From an uncultured Collinsella sp. (GTDB taxonomy: Bacteria > Actinomycetota > Coriobacteriia > Coriobacteriales > Coriobacteriaceae): 5,016 nucleotides of DNA. The notes beneath the pieces are model-generated. The model saw only the letters and a program-made list of their open reading frames with translations. It was not told the origin of the DNA and did not search any database. How positions within the stretch are numbered: the first letter of the stretch is position 1; every line of letters begins with the position of its first letter. Shown piece by piece: positions 1 to 3,760 of this stretch. The DNA is taken from NCBI GenBank assembly GCA_902495985.1, contig CABUZF010000114.1, positions 1-5,016 on the forward strand, given 5' to 3'. A program made the position numbers and the translations under genes.

Positions 1-77
1 AGGAGGGCCTGCGCTTCGCTATCCGCGAGGGTGGCCACACCGTCGGTTCGGGCATCGTCTCCACGATCATTGAGTAA
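1..77 (+). CDS. tuf: Elongation factor Tu, C-terminal end (partial)
   Basis: Only the last 24 complete codons are present, read from position 3 to the TAA at 75-77; the gene begins left of the window. The visible peptide contains GLRFAIREGG followed by TVGSGIVS and ends in IIE. This is the conserved C-terminal beta-barrel (domain III) end of EF-Tu, the GTPase that delivers aminoacyl-tRNA to the ribosome. The position just upstream of rpmG, tRNA-Trp, secE and nusG fits the common bacterial order of tuf before secE-nusG. A strong hairpin terminator follows 27 bases after the stop, so tuf appears to be transcriptionally separated from rpmG. The EF-Tu family is secure from this short segment; the rest of the protein cannot be assessed. 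Confidence 0.95.
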   Translation, partial: EGLRFAIREGGHTVGSGIVSTIIE

Positions 78-104
78 ATTAGCTCTTTGATATAGCTGAC
101 TTAG

Positions 105-139
105 AGAACCCGGCACTTATATGGGTGCCGGGTTCTTTT
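105..139 (+). terminator. Intrinsic terminator after tuf
   Basis: A perfect 12-bp stem (AGAACCCGGCAC at 105-116 paired with GTGCCGGGTTCT at 125-136) encloses an 8-base loop. With the last stem T, it is followed by TTTT at 136-139. The G/C-rich core with a 3' U-run is the standard Rho-independent form and should end the tuf transcript. Confidence 0.92.
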
Positions 140-166
140 CTGCAATGGATATTGAGCCGTTGCTGG

Positions 167-218
167 TGTCGAGAGGATCGATAATGGTCCTGGATGCACC
201 GTCGATTAGCTCTCGATG
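167..218. repeat. Imperfect inverted repeat in the tuf-rpmG gap
   Basis: TCGAGAG (169-175) is complementary to CTCTCGA (210-216), and the inner ATCGA (177-181) pairs with TCGAT (202-206), leaving a small internal bulge. It lies upstream of the predicted rpmG promoter and has no U-run, so it is neither a terminator nor part of the transcript from that promoter. It may be a chance structure or a binding site. Apart from this and the promoter at 282-309, I see nothing definable in 140-356. Confidence 0.3.
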
Positions 219-281
219 GTTTCATTGATGTGTTCCAAATATGAATGGATCCACCGAGAACCAATTGACTCGAGGTTTTCA

Positions 282-309
282 TTGACAGCACTTACGTGGA
301 GCTGATAAA
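282..309 (+). promoter_or_regulatory. Likely housekeeping sigma promoter for rpmG-trnW-(secE-nusG)
   Basis: A perfect -35 hexamer TTGACA (282-287) is followed after 16 bases by GATAAA (304-309), which matches 4 of 6 positions of TATAAT. Transcription would start near 316, giving a leader of about 40 bases before the rpmG ATG at 357. The upstream terminator at 105-139 makes a fresh promoter necessary here. The -35 is convincing; the exact -10 register is less certain. Confidence 0.65.
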
Positions 310-356
310 GTAACAACTCGTGCCCGTACGGGGCGGAAATGAAAGGTTCAGGATAC

Positions 357-506
357 ATGCGTACTCTAGTTACTCTTGCGTGCACTGAGTGCAAGCGCCG
401 CAACTATACGACCACCAAGAACAAGTCGACCATGCCTGATCGTATGGAGATCAAGAAGTATTGCCCCTGGTGCCGTCACCACACGCTGCACAAAGAGACT
501 CGCTAG
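357..506 (+). CDS. rpmG: 50S ribosomal protein L33 (zinc-ribbon form)
   Basis: This 49-residue protein starts at ATG 357 and ends at TAG 504-506. A GAAAGG ribosome binding site (341-346) sits 10 bases upstream of the ATG. The sequence opens [17 protein letters not shown] and has two CxxC pairs, C9-x2-C12 and C36-x2-C39 (CPWC), that would bind one Zn ion. The length and the central KN...[12 protein letters not shown] pattern are typical of bacterial L33, a small large-subunit protein near the E site. Bacteria often carry both a cysteine-containing (C+) and a cysteine-less (C-) L33, with the latter induced by zinc limitation; this copy is the C+ type. It is followed 13 bases later by tRNA-Trp, and the two are probably co-transcribed. 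Confidence 0.96.
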   Translation: MRTLVTLACTECKRRNYTTTKNKSTMPDRMEIKKYCPWCRHHTLHKETR

Positions 507-519
507 TCTCTAGTCACAT

Positions 520-595
520 ACGCCAGTAGTTCAATTGGTAGAGCATCGGTCTCCAAAACCGAGTGTTGAGGGTTCGAGTCCTTCCTGGCGTGCCA
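520..595 (+). tRNA. trnW: tRNA-Trp (anticodon CCA), CCA end encoded
   Basis: A full cloverleaf can be folded by eye. The 7-bp acceptor stem is ACGCCAG (520-526) with CTGGCGT (585-591). The 4-bp D stem is GTTC (529-532) with GAGC (541-544). The 5-bp anticodon stem is TCGGT (546-550) with ACCGA (558-562), around the loop CTCCAAA with anticodon CCA at 553-555. The T stem is GAGGG (568-572) with CCTTC (580-584), and the T loop is TTCGAGT. The discriminator G592 is followed by an encoded CCA (593-595). The anticodon reads UGG, so this is tryptophan. Placement between rpmG and secE is a recurring arrangement in bacteria. Confidence 0.98.
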
Positions 596-604
596 GTCAT
601 TATT

Positions 605-635
605 CCGTAAGCTCCCACTTGGGGGCTTACGGTTT
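605..635 (+). terminator. Terminator-like hairpin after tRNA-Trp (possible attenuator before secE)
   Basis: CCGTAAGC (605-612) pairs with GCTTACGG (625-632), and the stem continues inward through TCCC/GGGG with one G-U pair, giving about 12 bp around the loop ACTT. Only TTT (633-635) follows, so termination may be partial. It lies 10 bases after the tRNA CCA end and 37 bases before secE, where it could end the tRNA transcript while letting some polymerases through to secE-nusG. Confidence 0.65.
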
Positions 636-648
636 ACTCATGTATAAG
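619..648 (+). promoter_or_regulatory. Weak candidate promoter upstream of secE
   Basis: TATAAG (643-648) matches 5 of 6 positions of a -10 box. The best -35 at a suitable distance is TTGGGG (619-624) with an 18-base spacer, matching only 3 of 6, and it lies inside the 3' arm of the hairpin at 605-632. If used, transcription would start near 655, just before the secE Shine-Dalgarno. This is tentative. Confidence 0.3.
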
Positions 649-671
649 CGCATTGCGCGGAGGTAACCCAA

Positions 672-1010
672 ATGGCCAACAAGAAGAACAAGAAGAAGGC
701 TCAGCAGCCGGCACCTGCCAACAAAGCTGCCGCCAACTCCAAGGTTGAGGCCAAGAAGGCCGTTGCCAAGAAGAACGAGAAGGCTGCGAAGTCCAAGAAG
801 AACGAGAAGCCTGGTTTCTTCGCCCGCACCAAGAAGTATTTCGCTTCGGTCAAGTCCGAGATGAAGCGTGTCACGTGGCCCGATAAGAAGGAGCTCGTGA
901 ACTACTCGGTTGTTGTTTGCGTTTCTCTGATCGTCGTCGGCGTCGTCATCGCTCTGCTCGATGCTGGCTTTGGCGAGGCTCTTGCTCTGTTCTCTGGATT
1001 GAGGGGCTAA
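672..1010 (+). CDS. secE: Preprotein translocase subunit SecE
   Basis: This 112-residue membrane protein starts at ATG 672 with a strong GGAGGT Shine-Dalgarno (659-664) 7 bases upstream. SecE is the essential small subunit of the SecYEG channel in the cytoplasmic membrane, clamping the two halves of SecY. The conserved part is residues 56-98: an amphipathic segment with VKSEMKRVTWPDKKEL (60-75), the SecE signature, followed by one hydrophobic helix (about 78-97). The first 46 residues form a Lys/Ala/Asn-rich, disordered-looking extension not found in minimal single-helix SecE proteins but frequent in Actinobacteria. It contains the peptide KKNEK twice (33-37, 42-46), from a 17-bp DNA direct repeat. 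nusG follows after 3 bases, so the two form one operon, as in most bacteria. Confidence 0.96.
   Translation: MANKKNKKKAQQPAPANKAAANSKVEAKKAVAKKNEKAAKSKKNEKPGFFARTKKYFASVKSEMKRVTWPDKKELVNYSVVVCVSLIVVGVVIALLDAGFGEALALFSGLRG
766..809 (+). repeat. 17-bp direct repeat inside secE extension
   Basis: CCAAGAAGAACGAGAAG occurs at 766-782 and again at 793-809, a 27-base (9-codon) period. It encodes the repeated KKNEK segment of the SecE N-terminal extension. It probably arose by a small internal duplication in low-complexity Lys-rich sequence. Confidence 0.75.
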
Positions 1011-1013
1011 ACC

Positions 1014-1550
1014 ATGTCTAAGCGTTGGTACGTCGTTCACACTTACTCTGGATACGAGAACCGCGTTAAGTCCGATCTCGAGCATCGCATCGAGACTATG
1101 GGCATGCAGGACCGTATCTTTGATATCGAGATTCCTATGGAGCGCGTCACCGAGATTAAAGAGGGTGGCAAGCGTGAGACCAAGGATTCCAAGATCTTCC
1201 CGGGTTATGTCCTGGTCCGCATGGAGATGGATGACGATGCTTGGACGTGTGTTCGTAACACGCCTGGCGTCACCGGTTTCCTAGGCGGCAACGGCAAGCC
1301 CGCTCCGCTTTCCCGCGACGAGTACAACAAGATGACTCGTCGTCCCGGTAAGGGCGATTCGCCCAAGCGCACCTCGGTTGATATTGAGGTCGGTACGGCC
1401 GTCCGCGTCACCGATGGCCCGCTTACCGACTTTGATGGCAAGGTCTCCGAGGTTAACACCGAGGCTGGCAAGCTCAAGGTCACGCTGATGATCTTTGGCC
1501 GCGAGACGCCGGTCGAGCTCGACTTTAACCAGGTCGCTGTCATCGCTTAA
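1014..1550 (+). CDS. nusG: Transcription termination/antitermination protein NusG
   Basis: This 178-residue protein begins 3 bases after the secE stop, with its Shine-Dalgarno (GAGGGG, 1001-1006) inside the last secE codons, so translation is closely linked. NusG binds RNA polymerase as a processivity factor and links it to Rho or the ribosome. The N-terminal NGN domain spans about residues 1-105: it opens KRWYVVHTYSGYEN (3-16), with FPGYVLV at 62-68 and RNTPGVTGFLG at 81-91. A short linker leads to the C-terminal KOW domain (about 126-176), with VGTAVRVTDGPLTDFDG (126-142) and a terminal ELDFNQV. Length and domain order match the ordinary bacterial NusG; no insertion domain is seen. Confidence 0.97.
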   Translation: MSKRWYVVHTYSGYENRVKSDLEHRIETMGMQDRIFDIEIPMERVTEIKEGGKRETKDSKIFPGYVLVRMEMDDDAWTCVRNTPGVTGFLGGNGKPAPLSRDEYNKMTRRPGKGDSPKRTSVDIEVGTAVRVTDGPLTDFDGKVSEVNTEAGKLKVTLMIFGRETPVELDFNQVAVIA

Positions 1551-1670
1551 GTTTTCGTCCGTTCGCGCGAGCGTGCTTCTTCTGTGACTGCTCATCTCAG
1601 GAGTGCTTCTAACACGTGCGTGCTTACGATATAGCAAGTACTTCACACTCGTGATTCGAAAGGAATGACC
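1551..1670 (+). promoter_or_regulatory. Structured nusG-rplK leader, function unassigned
   Basis: The 120 bases between nusG and rplK hold no convincing gene. GTGCTT occurs three times (1573, 1603, 1620; the first two extend to GTGCTTCT). The third copy can pair with AAGTAC (1636-1641), forming a 6-bp hairpin with one G-U. A near-palindrome, CGTTCGCGCGAGCG, lies at 1559-1572. I find no good -35/-10 pair and no terminator, so rplK is likely reached by read-through from nusG. In E. coli the L1 feedback site lies before rplK; I do not see a clear L1 motif here. Confidence 0.35.
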
Positions 1671-1673
1671 ATG
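1658..1673 (+). promoter_or_regulatory. Ribosome binding site deciding the rplK start
   Basis: GAAAGGA (1658-1664) directly touches an upstream in-frame ATG at 1665 but stands 6 bases from the ATG at 1671. Normal spacing, and the family's usual MAxK start, favour 1671. Confidence 0.85.
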
Positions 1674-2099
1674 GCTGAGAAGAAGGTTGCCAACGTCATT
1701 AAGCTCCAGATTCCTGCTGGTGCAGCTAACCCCGCTCCTCCCGTCGGCCCCGCCCTGGGCGCTGCTGGCGTGAACATCATGCAGTTCTGCCAGGCCTTTA
1801 ACGCCGAGACGCAGGACAAGAAGGGCGACATCATTCCCGTTGAGATCTCTGTCTACGAGGATAAGTCCTTCTCCTTCATCACCAAGACCCCGCCGGCGGC
1901 TCACCTCATCAAGAAGGAGCTGAACCTCAAGTCTGGTTCCGCTAAGCCCCAGGCCGACAAGGTTGGTCAGCTCTCCCAGGAGCAGCTCACCAAGATCGCC
2001 GAGATCAAGATGCCGGACCTCAATGCCAACGACATTGACGCCGCCAAGAAGATCATCGCCGGTACCGCCCGTTCCATGGGCGTCACCATCGCTGAGTAG
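1671..2099 (+). CDS. rplK: 50S ribosomal protein L11
   Basis: This 142-residue protein starts at ATG 1671 rather than at the in-frame ATG 1665, because the GAAAGGA site leaves no room for the earlier codon. L11 binds the GTPase-associated centre of 23S rRNA and is needed for factor function and for RelA-dependent stringent signalling. The N-terminal domain (about 1-70) carries [20 protein letters not shown] (11-30), the proline-rich switch that also contacts thiopeptide antibiotics. The C-terminal rRNA-binding domain (about 75-142) has [14 protein letters not shown] (71-84) and ends in [11 protein letters not shown]. Length matches the family (141-142). rplA follows after 117 bases. Confidence 0.97.
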   Translation: MAEKKVANVIKLQIPAGAANPAPPVGPALGAAGVNIMQFCQAFNAETQDKKGDIIPVEISVYEDKSFSFITKTPPAAHLIKKELNLKSGSAKPQADKVGQLSQEQLTKIAEIKMPDLNANDIDAAKKIIAGTARSMGVTIAE

Positions 2100-2117
2100 C
2101 GATTTCTTATGGTAACG

Positions 2118-2143
2118 ACGGGTGCTCCGATCGGGGCGCCCGT
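2118..2143 (+). promoter_or_regulatory. First hairpin in the rplK-rplA gap
   Basis: ACGGGTGCTCC (2118-2128) pairs with GGGGCGCCCGT (2133-2143), giving 11 bp with two G-U pairs around the tetraloop GATC. The next bases are TAAATG, not a U-run, so it is an mRNA structure rather than an ordinary terminator. It could stabilise the rplK 3' end or help fold the rplA leader. Confidence 0.55.
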
Positions 2144-2148
2144 TAAAT

Positions 2149-2166
2149 GTGTGCAATAGGGCACAC
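2149..2166 (+). promoter_or_regulatory. Second hairpin in the rplK-rplA gap
   Basis: GTGTGC (2149-2154) pairs perfectly with GCACAC (2161-2166) around a 6-base loop. It lies 5 bases after the first hairpin and 7 bases before the third. No known function is recognised. Confidence 0.4.
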
Positions 2167-2173
2167 GATACGA

Positions 2174-2203
2174 TGTGGGAGGGCTCACGCCCGTTTAACC
2201 ACA
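2174..2203 (+). promoter_or_regulatory. Probable ribosomal protein L1 mRNA-binding element before rplA
   Basis: An outer stem TGTGG (2174-2178) with CCACA (2199-2203) and an inner stem GGGC (2181-2184) with GCCC (2189-2192) are separated by an asymmetric internal loop: GA on the 5' side, GTTTAA on the 3' side. The 5' strand GTGGGAGG matches, from memory, the L1-binding region of E. coli 23S rRNA (helices 76-77). The unequal loop between two short helices is also the layout of known L1 mRNA sites. The outer stem ends on the first A of the rplA Shine-Dalgarno, so L1 bound here could block its own translation. This is inferred from sequence and fold only. Confidence 0.65.
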
Positions 2204-2219
2204 GGAGGTAATGCACATG
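2203..2219 (+). promoter_or_regulatory. Ribosome binding site deciding the rplA start
   Basis: The near-perfect AGGAGGT (2203-2209) is 1 base from an in-frame ATG at 2211 and 7 bases from the ATG at 2217. Only the second spacing is workable, so rplA starts at 2217. Confidence 0.9.
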
Positions 2220-2924
2220 GCTAAGCATGGTAAGAGCTATAACGCCGCTGCCGAGAAGATCGACCGCGCCACGCTCTACACCCCCCTTCAGGCTGCCAAG
2301 CTCATCAAGGAGCTCGACACCGCCAAGTTCGACGAGACCGTCGAGGCCCACTTCCGTCTGGGCATCGATACTCGTAAGGCTGACCAGAACATCCGTGGTT
2401 CCATCTCCCTGCCCCACGGCACCGGCAAGACCGTTCGTGTTGCCGTCTTCGCCGAGGGCGAGAAGGCCCGCGAGGCTGAGGCTGCCGGCGCCGACATCAT
2501 CGGTTCCGACGAGCTCGTCGCCCAGATCCAGAAGGGCGAGATCAACTTCGACGCCGCTATCGCTACGCCGAACATGATGGCCAAGGTTGGCCGCATCGGT
2601 AAGATCCTTGGTCCCCGTGGCCTCATGCCGAACCCCAAGCTCGGCACCGTGACCATGGACGTCGCCAAGATGGTCTCCGAGCTCAAGGCTGGCCGCGTTG
2701 AGTACCGCGCCGACCGCTACGGCATCTGCCACGTGCCCCTGGGCAAGAAGTCCTTCTCTGAGCAGCAGCTCGTCGAGAACTACGCTGCCCTGTACACTGA
2801 GATCCTGCGCGTCAAGCCCTCTTCTGCTAAGGGCAAGTATGTCAAGTCCATCTCCGTGTCTTCCACCATGGGCCCTGGCGTCAAGGTCGATCCCGCTGTC
2901 CAGCGTGACTTCCTGGCTGAGTAA
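2217..2924 (+). CDS. rplA: 50S ribosomal protein L1
   Basis: This 235-residue protein starts at ATG 2217 (chosen over in-frame ATG 2211 by Shine-Dalgarno spacing). L1 forms the mobile L1 stalk near the E site and helps release deacylated tRNA. In many bacteria it also represses its own operon by binding an mRNA copy of its rRNA site. The sequence opens [16 protein letters not shown]; domain I is made of about residues 1-67 and 160-235, with domain II between. The L1 signature is at 125-145 ([21 protein letters not shown] region), and domain I closes with [15 protein letters not shown] (211-225). Length is normal. The likely feedback element lies directly upstream (2174-2203). rplJ and rplL do not follow: a terminator and convergent genes do. 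Confidence 0.97.
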   Translation: MAKHGKSYNAAAEKIDRATLYTPLQAAKLIKELDTAKFDETVEAHFRLGIDTRKADQNIRGSISLPHGTGKTVRVAVFAEGEKAREAEAAGADIIGSDELVAQIQKGEINFDAAIATPNMMAKVGRIGKILGPRGLMPNPKLGTVTMDVAKMVSELKAGRVEYRADRYGICHVPLGKKSFSEQQLVENYAALYTEILRVKPSSAKGKYVKSISVSSTMGPGVKVDPAVQRDFLAE

Positions 2925-2960
2925 CTGCTAGTTACTGCCTGATCAAAGCAAGCATTGCTA

Positions 2961-2999
2961 AAGAAACCCGGTTCTGCCTTGTGCAGGACCGGGTTTCTT
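2961..2999. terminator. Strong, possibly bidirectional terminator after rplA
   Basis: AAGAAACCCGGTTCTGC (2961-2977) pairs with GCAGGACCGGGTTTCTT (2983-2999), a 17-bp stem with one G-U pair and a 5-base loop. The stem foot is A-rich on the left and T-rich on the right, so a transcript from either strand ends the stem with a U-rich stretch (TTTCTT on plus, TTTCTTTAG on minus). It should end the rplK-rplA transcript and may also stop minus-strand transcription. Confidence 0.88.
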
Positions 3000-3015
3000 G
3001 CTATCGCGTCAAAAG

Positions 3016-3048
3016 CACCACAAAGGGGACGGTGTCCCCTTTGTGGTG
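3016..3048. repeat. Perfect palindrome between convergent genes (REP-like or minus-strand terminator)
   Basis: CACCACAAAGGGGAC (3016-3030) is the exact reverse complement of GTCCCCTTTGTGGTG (3034-3048), leaving a GGT loop. It begins one base past the minus-strand phosphoesterase stop codon (3052-3050). Read on the minus strand, the stem is followed by C and then TTTT (3014-3011), so it can serve as that gene's terminator. The core AAAGGGGAC-GGT-GTCCCCTTT looks like dispersed repeats I recall from gut Actinobacteria and Clostridia. That recollection is not verified here. Confidence 0.75.
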
Positions 3049-3049
3049 G

Positions 3050-3760
3050 TTACCAGGGTGTTCTGGCTGTTGAGGACTCGATGGCATCATGGCGTTTGAG
3101 CTCGCGGCGCATGGTTTGCGAATTGAGCCAGGCTGCCTGCCAGCCACGGATGGGGTAGCGCGTCTGATCGAGCTCAAACTGCGTATAGCCGCAGGCGTTG
3201 ATGATCGTCGTTCCACCCACATGCTGCCGCTCGCGCTGAAAATCGTAACCGTAGCTTTGGTGTACATGCCCATGCACCATATAGTCGGGCCCCCAGGAGT
3301 CAAGCGCCGTGTTAAAGCACTCAAACCCTCGATGCGGCAGGTCGTCCAGATCACCCATACCGGCGGCGGGTGCATGGGTAAGCAGAATGTCGCACCCGCC
3401 GACCATCCTAACCTTACGCGACAACTTACGCATGCGCTTGGACATCTCGCGTTCGGTGTACATGTTGGCGCCGTCGCGATAACGCATGGACCCGCCAAGG
3501 CCTGCAATGCGAATCCCTCGGTACGTGTACACGCTGTCTTCTACGCAGATACATCCGCCCGGTGCATGACGTGCGTAGCGGTCATCGTGATTGCCGCGCA
3601 CGTAGATGAGCGGTTTGTTGATGACCGTAACCAAAAACTCAAGATAGTCCGGGTCCAGATCGCCGGCGGACAAAATCAGGTCGACTCCCTCAAAGCGTTC
3701 CTTGCGAAAGCACTCCCAAAGGCATCGTTCTTCGGTATCGGCTATGGCAAGGATTTTCAT
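3050..3760 (-). CDS. Metallophosphoesterase family protein (D-x-E variant)
   Basis: This 236-residue protein is read from ATG 3760-3758 to TAA 3052-3050. It belongs to the calcineurin-like metallophosphoesterase superfamily, which uses a two-metal centre to hydrolyse phosphate esters; the substrate cannot be named. Visible metal motifs are D8 (IADTEE), GDLDPDYL at 33-40 (D34), GNHDD at 56-60 (N57, H58), LLTHAP at 126-131 (H129) and HGHVH at 163-167 (H165, H167). The usual D-x-H first motif is D-x-E here (D8, E10), as I recall for a subgroup of clostridial relatives. No signal peptide or membrane segment is seen, so it should be cytoplasmic. Its start overlaps the stop of the upstream BMP-like gene (ATGA) and no clear Shine-Dalgarno precedes it, so translation is probably coupled. 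Confidence 0.88.
   Translation of the reverse strand: MKILAIADTEERCLWECFRKERFEGVDLILSAGDLDPDYLEFLVTVINKPLIYVRGNHDDRYARHAPGGCICVEDSVYTYRGIRIAGLGGSMRYRDGANMYTEREMSKRMRKLSRKVRMVGGCDILLTHAPAAGMGDLDDLPHRGFECFNTALDSWGPDYMVHGHVHQSYGYDFQRERQHVGGTTIINACGYTQFELDQTRYPIRGWQAAWLNSQTMRRELKRHDAIESSTARTPW

Noticed and set aside
180..185. GATAAT as a -10 box
   Set aside because: It matches 5 of 6 positions, but no -35 sits at 16-18 bases; the nearest TTG-type hexamers give spacers of 14 or 22.
206..403. Small minus-strand frame in the tuf-rpmG gap
   Set aside because: It overlaps the rpmG promoter and coding start, has no Shine-Dalgarno and no recognisable sequence character.
627..1085. 152-residue minus-strand open frame over secE
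   Set aside because: It is a Leu-rich mirror of the Lys-rich secE sequence, antisense to a certain gene and without a start signal.
1583..1615. Second L1-like site before rplK
   Set aside because: Only GTG/CAC and CTC/GAG triplets pair, and the GGGAG-type loop strand is missing, so the resemblance is too weak.
1665..1670. Upstream in-frame ATG of rplK
   Set aside because: The Shine-Dalgarno directly abuts it with no spacing, and L11 proteins begin at the second Met.
2211..2216. Upstream in-frame ATG of rplA
   Set aside because: It is only one base from AGGAGGT; the Met at 2217 has normal spacing and gives the usual L1 start.
1281..2732. 483-residue minus-strand open frame across nusG, rplK and rplA
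   Set aside because: It lies antisense to three certain genes, is rich in Leu/Gly/Asp/Val repeats typical of reverse-frame reading of GC-biased codons, and spans intergenic gaps without a Shine-Dalgarno or recognisable domain.
2955..3158. 67-residue plus-strand frame after rplA
   Set aside because: It reads through the terminator and the palindrome into the antisense of the phosphoesterase gene, with no start signal.
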